From positions 2,604,001 through 2,668,000 of the forward strand of contig OU452228.1 in the NCBI GenBank assembly GCA_911728455.2: DNA of 64,000 nt, in the 5' to 3' direction. The notes under the pieces were generated by a model. The model did not search any database. It was not told the DNA's origin and worked only from the letters and a program-made list of their open reading frames with translations. Shown here one piece after another: positions 49,001 through 63,400 of this stretch (position 1 is its first letter; each line of letters starts with the position of its first letter). The position numbers and the translations under genes are program-made. The DNA is from Marthasterias glacialis. Its lineage: Eukaryota; Echinodermata; Asteroidea; Forcipulatida; Asteriidae.

Positions 49001-51085
49001 GTCTCCCATTTCTCCCAGAACAAAAATATGGCGTCAGAAGACCCATGTTTGTTGCTGCAAAATCAACCATGGACCGATCTGACAAATTTAGTTTTTCTTG
49101 TCTCGGATTTATCACACAACAAGTATATGGCGTCAGAAGACCCATGTTAGTTGCTGCAAAACCAACCATAGCCTCATCTGACGAATTTGGGTTTTTGGCT
49201 CCGATTTGTCCCAGAACAAAAATATGGCGTCAGAAGACCCAAGTTTGTTGCTGCAAAATCAACCATGGACCGATCTGACTAATTTAGTTTTTCTTGTCTC
49301 GGATTTATCCCACAACAAGTATATAGCGTCCGAAGAACCATGTTTGTTGCTGCAAAACAAACCATCAACTTGATCTGACGACTTTGGGTTTTCATTGACT
49401 CTGAATTGTCCAATAACAAAATTATGGCGTCAGAAGACCCAAGTTTGTTGCTGCAAAACCAACCATAGCCTCATCTGACGACTTTGGTTTTCATTGACTC
49501 CGAATTGTCAAATAACAAAAATATGGCGTCAGCAGACCCATGTCTGTTGCTGCAAAATCAACCATGGACTGATCTGACGACTTTAGTATTTATGTGTCCG
49601 ATTTTTCCCATAGCAAGTATAAGGCGTAGGAAAGACCATGTTTGTTGCTTAAAAACTAACAATGGACCGATCTGACGACTTTGGTTTTCATTGACTCCGA
49701 ATTGTCCAACAACAAAAATATGGCATCAGAAGACCCATGTCTGTTGCTGCAAAATCAACCATGGAGTGATCTGACGACTTTAGGTTTTTTTTATATCTCC
49801 GATTTGTCCCAGAACAAAAATACGGCATCAGAAGACCCAACTTTGTTGCTGCAAAACCAACCATGGACCGATCTGAGAAATTTAGTTTTTTCTTGTCTCG
49901 GATTTATCACAAAACAAGTATATAGCGTCCGAAGACCCATGTTTGGTGCTGCAAAACAAACCTTCAACTTGATCTGACGACTTTGGGTTTTCATTGTCTC
50001 TGGATTGTCCAACCACAAAAATATGGCATAAGAAGACCCATGTTTGTTGCTGCAAAACTAACAATGGACTGATCTGAGGACTCTGGTTTTCATAGTCTCC
50101 GTTTTATCCAAGAATAAAAATATGGCGTCAGCAGACCCATGTCTGTTGCTGCAAAATCAACCATGGACTGATCTGACGACTTTAGTTTTTATGTGTCCGA
50201 TTTTTCCCATAGCAAGTATATGGCGTAGGAAGACCATATTTGTTGTTGAAAAACTAACAATCGACCGATCTGACGACTTTGGTTTTCATTGACTCCGAAT
50301 TGTCCTAGAACAACAACATGGCGTAAGAAGAGCCATATTTGATGCTGCAAAACCAATATTGGTCTGATCTGACGACTCTGGTTTTCATTGTCTCCGATTT
50401 GTCCAAGAACAAAAATATGGGCGTCAGCAGACCCATGTCTGTTGCTGCAAAATCAACCATGGAGTGATCTGACGACTTTAGTTTTTTTATATCTCCGTTT
50501 TGTCCAATAACAAAATTATGGCGTCAGAAGACCCAAGTTTGTTGCTGCAAAACCAACCATAGCCTCATCTGACGACTTTGGTTTTCATTGACTCCGAATT
50601 GTCCAATAACAAAATTATGGCGTCAGAAAACCCAAGTTTGTTGCTGAAGACCAACCATGGACCGATCTGACGACTTGAGTTTTTCTTGTCTCGGATTTGT
50701 CAAAGACCAAAAATATCGCAGCATGTTTGTTGCTGCAAAACAAACCATCGACTTGATCTGATGACTTCAGTTTTTCTTGTTTCCGAAGTGTCCAAGAACA
50801 AAGATATCGCATCAGAAGACCCATGTTTGTTGCTGCAAAACCAATTATAGACTGATCTGACGTTTCTGATTTTTATGTCTCCCATTTCTCCCAGAACAAA
50901 AATATGGCGTCAGAAGACCCATGTTTGTTGCTGCAAAATCAACCATGGACCGATCTGACAAATTTAGTTTTTCTTGTCTCGGATTTATCACACAACAAGT
51001 ATATGGCGTCAGAAGACCCATGTTAGTTGCTGCAAAACCAACCATAGCCTCATCTGACGAATTTGGGTTTTTGGCTCCGATTTGT
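45510..51085 (+). repeat. Higher-order repeat, period 1,876 bp, three copies
   Basis: Blocks at 45,732, 47,608 and 49,484, and at 47,169, 49,045 and 50,921, are spaced by exactly 1,876 bp (19 monomers). The three copies are nearly identical by eye. Boundaries are approximate. The first copy overlaps the end of the 17,967-bp direct repeat segment. Confidence 0.88.
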
Positions 51086-54000
51086 CAAAGAACAAAAATA
51101 TGGCGTTAGAAGACCCATGTTGGTTACTGCAAAACCAACCATAGCCTCATCTGACGACTTTGGTTTTCATTGACTCCGAATTGTCCCAGAACAAAAATAC
51201 GGCATCAGAAGACCCAAGTTTGTTGCTGCAAAATCAACCATGGACCGATCTGACTAATTTAGTTTTTCTTGTCTCGGATTTATCCCACAACAAGTATATA
51301 GCGTCCGAAGAACCATGTTTGTTGCTGCAAAACAAACCATCAACTTGATCTGACGACTTTGGGTTTTCATTGACTCTGAATTGTCCAATAACAAAATTAT
51401 GGCGTCAGAAGACCCAAGTTTGTTGCTGCAAAACCAACCATAGCCTCATCTGACGACTTTGGTTTTCATTGACTCCGAATTGTCAAATAACAAAAATATG
51501 GCGTCAGCAGACGCATGTCTGTTGCTGCAAAATCAACCATGGACTGATCTGACGACTTTAGTTTTTATGTGTCCGATTTTTCCCATAGCAAGTATATGGC
51601 GTAGGAAAGACCATGTTTATTGCTTAAAAACTAACAATGGACCGATCTGACGACTTTGGTTTTCATTGACTCCGAATTGTCCAACAACAAAAATATGGCA
51701 TCAGAAGACCCATGTCTGTTGCTGCAAAATCAACCATGGAGTGATCTGACGACTTTAGGTTTTTTTCATATCTCCGATTTGTCCCAGAACAAAAATACGG
51801 CATCAGAAGACCCAACTTTGTTGCTGCAAAACCAACCATGGACCGATCTGAGAAATTTAGTTTTTCTTGTCTCGGATTTATCACAAAACAAGTATATAGC
51901 GTCCGAAGACCCATGTTTGGTGCTTCAAAACAAACCTTCAACTTGATCTGACGACTTTGGGTTTTCATTGTCTCTGGATTGTCCAACCACAAAAATATGG
52001 CATAAGAAGACCCATGTTTGTTGCTGCAAAACTAACAATGGACTGATCTGACGACTTTGGTTTTTTTTATATCTCCGATTTGTCCCAGAACAAAAATACG
52101 GCATCAGAAGACCCAAGTTTGTTGCTGCAAAACCAACCATGGACCGATCTGACTAATTTAGTTTTTCTTGTCTCGGATTTATCCCACAACAAGTATATAG
52201 CGTCCAAAGAACCATGTTTGTTGCTGCAAAACAAACCATCAACTTGATCTGACGACTTTGGGTTTTCATTGACTCTGAATTGTCCAATAACAAAATTATG
52301 GCGTCAGAAGACCCAAGTTTGTTGCTGCAAAACCAACCATAGCCTCATCTGACGACTTTGGTGTTCATTGACTCCGAATTGTCAAATAACAAAAATATGG
52401 CGTCAGCAGACCCATGTCTGTTGCTGCAAAATCAACCATGGACTGATCTGACGACTTTAGTATTTATGTGTCCGATTTTTCCCATAGCAAGTATAAGGCG
52501 TAGGAAAGACCATGTTTGTTGCTTAAAAACTAACAATGGACCGATCTGACGACTTTGGTTTTCATTGACTCCGAATTGTCCAACAACAAAAATATGGCAT
52601 CAGAAGACCCAACTTTGTTGCTGCAAAACCAACCATGGACCGATCTGAGAAATTTAGTTTTTTCTTGTCTCGGATTTATCACAAAACAAGTATATAGCGT
52701 CCGAAGACCCATGTTTGGTGCTGCAAAACAAACCTTCAACTTGATCTGACGACTTTGGGTTTTCATTGTCTCTGGATTGTCCAACCACAAAAATATGGCA
52801 TAAGAAGACCCATGTTTGTTGCTGCAAAACTAACAATGGACTGATCTGAGGACTCTGGTTTTCATAGTCTCCGTTTTATCCAAGAATAAAAATATGGCGT
52901 CAGCAGACCCATGTCTGTTGCTGCAAAATCAACCATGGACTGATCTGACGACTTTAGTTTTTATGTGTCCGATTTTTCCCATAGCAAGTATATGGCGTAG
53001 GAAGACCATATTTGTTGTTGAAAAACTAACAATCGACCGATCTGACGACTTTGGTTTTCATTGACTCCGAATTGTCCTAGAACAACAACATGGCGTAAGA
53101 AGAGCCATATTTGATGCTGCAAAACCAATATTGGTCTGATCTGACGACTCTGGTTTTCATTGTCTCCGATTTGTCCAAGAACAAAAATATGGGCGTCAGC
53201 AGACCCATGTCTGTTGCTGCAAAATCAACCATGGAGTGATCTGACGACTTTAGTTTTTTTATATCTCCGTTTTGTCCAATAACAAAATTATGGCGTCAGA
53301 AGACCCAAGTTTGTTGCTGAAGACCAACCATGGACCGATCTGACTAATTTAGTTTTTCTTGTCTCGGATTTATCCCACAACAAGTATATAGCGTCCGAAG
53401 AACCATGTTTGTTGCTGCAAAACAAACCATCAACTTGATCTGACGACTTTGGGTTTTCATTGACTCTGAATTGTCCAATAACAAAATTATGGCGTCAGAA
53501 AACCCAAGTTTGTTGCTGAAGACCAACCATGGACCGATCTGACGACTTGAGTTTTTCTTGTCTCGGATTTGTCAAAGACCAAAAATATCGCAGCATGTTT
53601 GTTGCTGCAAAACAAACCATCGACTTGATCTGATGACTTCAGTTTTTCTTGTTTCCGAAGTGTCCAAGAACAAAGATATCGCATCAGAAGACCCATGTTT
53701 GTTGCTGCAAAACCAATTATAGACTGATCTGACGTTTCTGATTTTTATGTCTCCCATTTCTCCCAGAACAAAAATATGGCGTCAGAAGACCCATGTTTGT
53801 TGCTGCAAAATCAACCATGGACCGATCTGACAAATTTAGTTTTTCTTGTCTCGGATTTATCACACAACAAGTATATGGCGTCAGAAGACCCATGTTAGTT
53901 GCTGCAAAACCAACCATAGCCTCATCTGACGAATTTGGGTTTTTGGCTCCGATTTGTCAAAGAACAAAAATATGGCGTTAGAAGACCCAAGTTTGTTGCT

Positions 54001-54478
54001 GCAAAATCAACCATGGACCGATCTGACTAATTTAGTTTTTCTTGTCTCGGATTTATCCCACAACAAGTATATAGCGTCCGAAGAACCATGTTTGTTGCTG
54101 CAAAACAAACCATCAACTTGATCTGACGACTTTGGGTTTTCATTGACTCTGAATTGTCCAATAACAAAATTATGGCGTCAGAAGACCCAAGTTTGTTGCT
54201 GCAAAACCAACCATAGCCTCATCTGACGACTTTGGTTTTCATTGACTCCGAATTGTCAAATAACAAAAATATGGCGTCAGCAGACCCATGTCTGTTGCTG
54301 CAAAATCAACCATGGACTGATCTGACGACTTTAGTATTTATGTGTCCGATTTTTCCCATAGCAAGTATAAGGCGTAGGAAAGACCATGTTTGTTGCTTAA
54401 AAACTAACAATGGACCGATCTGACGACTTTGGTTTTCATTGACTCCGAATTGTCCAACAACAAAAATATGGCATCAGA
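51086..54478 (+). repeat. Rearranged satellite block between two long repeats
   Basis: This stretch mixes partial copies of the 1,876-bp unit (for example 52,358-52,836 and 53,487-53,917) in altered order and with deletions. It ends where the right copy of the 17,967-bp repeat begins. Confidence 0.65.
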
Positions 54479-57400
54479 AGACCCATGTCTGTTGCTGCAA
54501 AATCAACCATGGACTGATCTGACGACTTTAGTTTTTATGTGTCCGATTTTTGCCATAGCAAGTATATGGCGTAGGAAGACCATGTTTGTTGCTGAAAAAC
54601 TAACAAAGGACCGATCTGACGACTTTGGTTTTGATGTGTCCGATTTTTCCCATAGCAAGTATATGGCGTAGGAAGACCATATTTGTTGCTGAAAAACTAA
54701 CAATCGACCGATCTGACGACTTTGGTTTTCATTGACTCCGAATTGTCCTAGAACAACAACAACGCGTAAGAAGAGCCATATTTGATGCTGCAAAACCAAC
54801 ATTGGTCTGATCTGACGACTCTGGTTTTCATTGTCTCCGATTTGTCCAAGAACAAAAATATGGGCGTCAGCAGACCCATGTCTGTTGCTGCAAATTCAAC
54901 CATGGAGTGATCTGACGACTTTAGTTTTTTTATATCTCCGTTTTGTCCAATAACAAAATTATGGCGTCAGAAGACCCAAGTTTGTTGCTGCAAAACCAAC
55001 CATAGCCTCATCTGACGACTTTGGTTTTCATTGACTCCGAATTGTCCAATAACAAAATTATGGCGTCAGAAAACCCAAGTTTGTTGCTGCAAGACCAACC
55101 ATGGACCGATCTGACGACTTGAGTTTTTCTTGTCTCGGATTTGTCAAAGACCAAAAATATCGCAGCATGTTTGTTGCTGCAAAACAAACCATCGACTTGA
55201 TCTGATGACTTCAGTTTTTCTTGTTTCCGAAGTGTCCAAGAACAAAGATATCGCATCAGAAGACCCATGTTTGTTGCTGCAAAACCAATTATAGACTGAT
55301 CTGACGTTTCTGATTTTTATGTCTCCCATTTCTCCCAGAACAAAAATATGGCGTCCGAAGACCAATGTTTGTTGCTGCAAAATCAACCATGGACCGATCT
55401 GACAAATTTAGTTTTTCTTGTCTCGGATTTATCACACAACAAGTATACGGCGTCAGAAGACCCATGTTAGTTGCTGCAAAACCAACCATAGCCTCATCTG
55501 ACGAATTTGGGTTTTTGGCTCCGATTTGTCCCAGAACAAAAATATGGCGTTAGAAGACCCATGTTAGTTGCTGCAAAACCAACCATAGCCTCATCTGACG
55601 ACTTTGGTTTTCATTGACTCCGAATTGTCCAATAACAAAAATATGGCGTCAGCAGACCCATGTTTGTTGCTGCAAAATCAACCATGGACTGATCTGACGA
55701 CTTTAGTTTTTATGTATTCGATTTTTCCCATAGCAAGTATATGGCGTAGGAAGACCATGTTTGTTGCTGCAAAATCAACCATGGACTGATCTGACGACTT
55801 TGGTTTTTTTTTATATCTCCGATTTGTCCCAGAACAAAAATACGGCATCAGAAGACCCAAGTTTGTTGCTGCAAAACCAACCATGGACCGATCTGACTAA
55901 TTTAGTTTTTCTTGTCTCGGATTTATCCCACAACAAGTATATAGCGTCCAAAGAACCATGTTTGTTGCTGCAAAACAAACCATCAACTTGATCTGACGAC
56001 TTTGGGTTTTCATTGACTCTGAATTGTCCAATAACAAAATTATGGCGTCAGAAGACCCAAGTTTGTTGCTGCAAAACCAACCATAGCCTCATCTGACGAC
56101 TTTGGTTTTCATTGACTCCGAATTGTCAAATAACAAAAATATGGCGTCAGCAGACCCATGTCTGTTGCTGCAAAATCAACCATGGAGTGATCTGACGACT
56201 TTAGGTTTTTTTTATATCTCCGATTTGTCCCAGAACAAAAATACGGCATCAGAAGACCCAACTTTGTTGCTGCAAAACCAACCATGGAACGATCTGAGAA
56301 ATTTAGTTTTTTCTTGTCTCGGATTTATCACAAAACAAGTATATAGCGTCCGAAGACCCATGTTTGGTGCTGCAAAACAAACCTTCAACTTGATCTGACG
56401 ACTTTGGGTTTTCATTGTCTCTGGATTGTCCAACCACAAAAATATGGCATAAGAAGACCCATGTTTGTTGCTGCAAAACTAACAATGGACTGATCTGAGG
56501 ACTCTGGTTTTCATAGTCTCTGTTTTATCCAAGAATAAAAATATGGCGTCAGCAGACCCATGTCTGTTGCTGCAAAATCAACCATGGACTGATCTGACGA
56601 CTTTAGTTTTTATGTGTCCGATTTTTCCCATAGCAAGTATATGGCGTAGGAAGACCATATTTGTTGTTGAAAAACTAACAATCGACCGATCTGACGACTT
56701 TGGTTTTCATTGACTCCGAATTGTCCTAGAACAACAACATGGCGTAAGAAGAGCCATATTTGATGCTGCAAAACCAATATTGGTCTGATCTGACGACTCT
56801 GGTTTTCATTGTCTCCGATTTGTCCAAGAACAAAAATATGGGCGTCAGCAGACCCATGTCTGTTGCTGCAAAATCAACCATGGAGTGATCTGACGACTTT
56901 AGTTTTTTTATATCTCCGTTTTGTCCAATAACAAAATTATGGCGTCAGAAGACCCAAGTTTGTTGCTGCAAAACCAACCATAGCCTCATCTGACGACTTT
57001 GGTTTTCATTGACTCCGAATTGTCCAATAACAAAATTATGGCGTCAGAAAACCCAATTTTGTTGCTGCAAGACCAACCATGGACCGATCTGACGACTTGA
57101 GTTTTTCTTGTCTCGGATTTGTCAAAGACCAAAAATATCGCAGCATGTTTGTTGCTGCAAAACAAACCATCGACTTGATCTGATGACTTCAGTTTTTCTT
57201 GTTTCCGAAGTGTCCAAGAACAAAGATATCGCATCAGAAGACCCATGTTTGTTGCTGCAAAACCAATTATAGACTGATCTGACGTTTCTGATTTTTATGT
57301 CTCCCATTTCTCCCAGAACAAAAATATGGCGTCAGAAGACCCATGTTTGTTGCTGCAAAATCAACCATGGACCGATCTGACAAATTTAGTTTTTCTTGTC

Positions 57401-60400
57401 TCGGATTTATCACACAACAAGTATATGGCGTCAGAAGACCCATGTTAGTTGCTGCAAAACCAACCATAGCCTCATCTGACGAATTTGGGTTTTTGGCTCC
57501 GATTTGTCCCAGAACAAAAATATGGCGTCAGAAGACCCAAGTTTGTTGCTGCAAAATCAACCATGGACCGATCTGACTAATTTAGTTTTTCTTGTCTCGG
57601 ATTTATCCCACAACAAGTATATAGCGTCCGAAGAACCATGTTTGTTGCTGCAAAACAAACCATCAACTTGATCTGACGACTTTGGGTTTTCATTGACTCT
57701 GAATTGTCCAATAACAAAATTATGGCGTCAGAAGACCCAAGTTTGTTGCTGCAAAACCAACCCATAGCCTCATCTGACGACTTTGGTTTTCATTGACTCC
57801 GAATTGTCCAATAACAAAATTATGGCGTCAGAAAACCCAAGTTTGTTGCTGCAAGACCAACCATGGACCGATCTGACGACTTGAGTTTTTCTTGTCTCGG
57901 ATTTGTCAAAGACCAAAAATATCGCAGCATGTTTGTTGCTGCAAAACAAACCATCGACTTGATCTGATGACTTCAGTTTTTCTTGTTTCCGAAGTGTCCA
58001 AGAACAAAGATATCGCATCAGAAGACCCATGTTTGTTGCTGCAAAACCAATTATAGACTGATCAGACGTTTCTGATTTTTATGTCTCCCATTTCTCCCAG
58101 AACAAAAATATGGCGTCAGAAGACCCATGTTTGTTGCTGCAAAATCAACCATGGACCGATCTGACAAATTTAGTTTTTCTTGTCTCGGATTTATCACACA
58201 ACAAGTATATGGCGTCAGAAGACCCATGTTAGTTGCTGCAAAACCAACCATAGCCTCATCTGACGAATTTGGGTTTTTGGCTCCGATTTGTCCCAGAACA
58301 AAAATATGGCGTCAGAAGACCCATGTTAGTTGCTGCAAAACCAACCATAGCCTCATCTGACGACTTTGGTTTTCATTGACTCCGAATTGTCCAATAACAA
58401 AAATATGGCATAAGAAGACCCATGTTTGTTGCTGCAAAACTAACAATGGACTGATCTGAGGACTCTGGTTTTCATAGTCTCCGTTTTATCCAAGAATAAA
58501 AATATGGCGTCAGCAGACCCATGTCTGTTGCTGCAAAATCAACCATGGACTGATCTGACGACTTTAGTTTTTGTGTGTCCGATTTTTGCCATAGCAAGTA
58601 TATGGCGTAGGAAGACCATGTTTGTTGCTGAAAAACTAACAAAGGACCGATCTGACGACTTTGGTTTTGATGTGTCCGATTTTTCCCATAGCAAGTATAT
58701 GGCGTAGGAAGACCATATTTGTTGCTGAAAAACTAACAATCGACCGATCTGACGACTTTGGTTTTCATTGACTCCGAATTGTCCTAGAACAACAACAACG
58801 CGTAAGAAGAGCCATATTTGATGCTGCAAAACCAACATTGGTCTGATCTGACGACTCTGGTTTTCATTGTCTCCGATTTGTCCAAGAACAAAAATATGGG
58901 CGTCAGCAGACCCATGTCTGTTGCTGCAAATTCAACCATGGAGTGATCTGACGACTTTAGTTTTTTTATATCTCCGTTTTGTCCAATAACAAAATTATGG
59001 CGTCAGAAGACCCAAGTTTGTTGCTGCAAAACCAACCATAGCCTCATCTGACGACTTTGGTTTTCATTGACTCCGAATTGTCCAATAACAAAATTATGGC
59101 GTCAGAAAACCCAAGTTTGTTGCTGCAAGACCAACCATGGACCGATCTGACGACTTGAGTTTTTCTTGTCTCGGATTTGTCAAAGACCAAAAATATCGCA
59201 GCATGTTTGTTGCTGCAAAACAAACCATCGACTTGATCTGATGACTTCAGTTTTTCTTGTTTCCGAAGTATCCAAGAACAAAGATATCGCATCAGAAGAC
59301 CCATGTTTGTTGCTGCAAAACCAATTATAGACTGATCTGACGTTTCTGATTTTTATGTCTCCCATTTCTCCCAGAACAAAAATATGGCGTCAGAAGACCC
59401 ATGTTTGTTGCTGCAAAATCAACCATGGACCGATCTGACAAATTTAGTTTTTCTTGTCTCGGATTTATCACACAACAAGTATATGGCGTCAGAAGACCCA
59501 TGTTAGTTGCTGCAAAACCAACCATAGCCTCATCTGACGAATTTGGGTTTTTGGCTCCGATTTGTCCCAGAACAAAAATATGGCGTCAGAAGACCCATGT
59601 TAGTTGCTGCAAAACCAACCATAGCCTCATCTGACGACTTTGGTTTTCATTGACTCCGAATTGTCCAATAACAAAAATATGGCATAAGAAGACCCATGTT
59701 TGTTGCTGCAAAACTAACAATGGACTGATCTGAGGACTCTGGTTTTCATAGTCTCCGTTTTATCCAAGAATAAAAATATGGCGTCAGCAGACCCATGTCT
59801 GTTGCTGCAAAATCAACCATGGACTGATCTGACGACTTTAGTTTTTATGTGTCCGATTTTTGCCATAGCAAGTATATGGCGTAGGAAGACCATGTTTGTT
59901 GCTGAAAAACTAACAAAGGACCGATCTGACGACTTTGGTTTTGATGTTTTCGATTTTTCCCATAGCAAGTATATGGCGTAGGAAGACCATATTTGTTGCT
60001 GAAAAACTAACAATCGACCGATCTGACGACTTTGGTTTTCATTGACTCCGAATTGTCCTAGAACAACAACATGGCGTAAGAAGAGCCATATTTGATGCTG
60101 CAAAACCAACATTGGTCTGATCTGACGACTCTGGTTTTCATTGTCTCCGATTTGTCCAAGAACAAAAATATGGGCGTCAGCAGACCCATGTCTGTTGCTG
60201 CAAATTCAACCATGGAGTGATCTGACGACTTTAGTTTTTTTATATCTCCGTTTTGTCCAATAACAAAATTATGGCGTCAGAAGACCCAAGTTTGTTGCTG
60301 CAAAACCAACCATAGCCTCATGTGACGACTTTGGTTTTCATTGACTCCGAATTGTCCAATAACAAAAATATGGCGTCAGCAGACCCATGTTTGTTGCTGC

Positions 60401-63400
60401 AAAATCAACCATGGACTGATCTGCCGACTTTAGTTTTTATGTATTCGATTTTTCCCATAGCAAGTATATGGCGTAGGAAGACCATGTTTGTTGCTGCAAA
60501 ATCAACCATGGACTGATCTGACGACTTTGGTTTTTTTTTATATCTCCGATTTGTCCCAGAACAAAAATACGGCATCAGAAGACCCAAGTTTGTTGCTGCA
60601 AAACCAACCATGGACCGATCTGACTAATTTAGTTTTTCTTGTCTCGGATTTATCCCACAACAAGTATATAGCGTCCGAAGACCCATGTTTGTTGCTGCAA
60701 AACAAACCATCACCTTGATCTGACGACTTTGGGTTTTCATTGTCTCTGGATTGTCCAACCACAAAAATATGGCATAAGAAGACCCATGTTTGTTTGCTGC
60801 AAAACTAACAATGGACTGATCTGAGGACTCTGGTTTTCATAGTCTCTGTTTTATCCAAGAATAAAAATATGGCGTCAGCAGACCCATGTCTGTTGCTGCA
60901 AAATCAACCATGGACTGATCTGACGACTTTAGTTTTTATGTGTCCGATTTTTCCCATAGCAAGTATATGGCGTAGGAAGACCATATTTGTTGTTGAAAAA
61001 CTAACAATCGACCGATCTGACGACTTTGGTTTTCATTGACTCCGAATTGTCCTAGAACAACAACATGGCGTAAGAAGAGCCATATTTGATGCTGCAAAAC
61101 CAATATTGGTCTGATCTGACGTCTCTGGTTTTCATTGTCTCCGAATTGTCCAAGAACAAAAATATGGGCGTCAGCAGACCCATGTCTGTTGCTGCAAAAT
61201 CAACCATGGAGTGATCCGACGACTTTAGTTTTTTTATATCTCCGTTTTGTCCAATAACAAAATTATGGCGTCAGAAGACCCAAGTTTGTTGCTGCAAAAC
61301 CAACCATAGCCTCATCTGACGACTTTGGTTTTCATTGACTCCGAATTGTCCAATAACAAAATTATGGCGTCAGAAAACCCAAGTTTGTTGCTGCAAGACC
61401 AACCATGGACCGATCTGACGACTTGAGTTTTTCTTGTCTCGGATTTGTCAAAGACCAAAAATATCGCAGCATGTTTGTTGCTGCAAAACAAACCATCGAC
61501 TTGATCTGATGACTTCAGTTTTTCTTGTTTCCGAAGTGTCCAAGAACAAAGATATCGCATCAGAAGACCCATGTTTGTTGCTGCAAAACCAATTATAGAC
61601 TGATCTGACGTTTCTGATTTTTATGTCTCCCATTTCTCCCAGAACAAAAATATGGCGTCAGAAGACCCATGTTTGTTGCTGCAAAATCAACCATGGACCG
61701 ATCTGACAAATTTAGTTTTTCTTGTCTCGGATTTATCCCACAACAAGTATATGGCGTCAGAAGACCCATGTTAGTTGCTGCAAAACCAACCATAGCCTCA
61801 TCTGACGAATTTGGGTTTTCGGCTCCGATTTGTCCCAGAACAAAAATATGGCGTTAGAAGACCCATGTTAGTTGCTGCAAAACCAACCATAGCCTCATCT
61901 GACGACTTTGGTTTTCATTGACTCCGAATTGTCCAATAACAAAAATATGGCGTCAGCAGACCCATGTTTGTTGCTGCAAAATCAACCATGGACTGATCTG
62001 ACGACTTTAGTTTTTATGTATTCGATTTTTCCCATAGCAAGTATATGGCGTAGGAAGACCATGTTTGTTGCTGTAAAATCAACCATGGACTGATCTGACG
62101 ACTTTGGTTTTTTTTTATATCTCCGATTTGTCCCAGAACAAAAATACGGCATCAGAAGACCCAAGTTTGTTGCTGCAAAACCAACCATGGACCGATCTGA
62201 CTAATTTAGTTTTTCTTGTCTCGGATTTATCCCACAACAAGTATATAGCGTCCAAAGAACCATGTTTGTTGCTGCAAAACAAACCATCAACTTGATCTGA
62301 CGACTTTGGGTTTTCATTGACTCTGAATTGTCCAATAACAAAATTATGGCGTCAGAAGACCCAAGTTTGTTGCTGCAAAACCAACCATAGCCTCATCTGA
62401 CGACTTTGGTTTTCATTGACTCCGAATTGTCAAATAACAAAAATATGGCGTCAGCAGACCCATGTCTGTTGCTGCAAAATCAACCATGGACTGATCTGAC
62501 GACTTTAGTATTTATGTGTCCGATTTTTCCCATAGCAAGTATAAGGCGTAGGAAAGACCAGGTTTGTTGCTTAAAAACTAACAATGGACCGATCTGACGA
62601 CTTTGGTTTTCATTGACTCCGAATTGTCCAACAACAAAAATATGGCATCAGAAGACCCATGTCTGTTGCTGCAAAATCAACCATGGAGTGATCTGACGAC
62701 TTTAGGTTTTTTTTATATCTCCGATTTGTCCCAGAACAAAAATACGGCATCAGAAGACCCAACTTTGTTGCTGCAAAACCAACCATGGACCGATCTGAGA
62801 AATTTAGTTTTTTCTTGTCTCGGATTTATCACAAAACAAGTATATAGCGTCCGAAGACCCATGTTTGGTGCTGCAAAACAAACCTTCAACTTGATCTGAC
62901 GACTTTGGGTTTTCATTGTCTCTGGATTGTCCAACCACAAAAATATGGCATAAGAAGACCCATGTTTGTTGCTGCAAAACTAACAATGGACTGATCTGAG
63001 GACTCTGGTTTTCATAGTCTCCGTTTTATCCAAGAATAAAAATATGGCGTCAGCAGACCCATGTCTGTTGCTGCAAAATCAACCATGGACTGATCTGACG
63101 ACTTTAGTTTTTATGTGTCCGATTTTTCCCATAGCAAGTATATGGCGTAGGAAGACCATATTTGTTGTTGAAAAACTAACAATCGACCGATCTGACGACT
63201 TTGGTTTTCATTGACTCCGAATTGTCCTAGAACAACAACATGGCGTAAGAAGAGCCATATTTGATGCTGCAAAACCAATATTGGTCTGATCTGACGACTC
63301 TGGTTTTCATTGTCTCCGATTTGTCCAAGAACAAAAATATGGGCGTCAGCAGACCCATGTCTGTTGCTGCAAAATCAACCATGGAGTGATCTGACGACTT

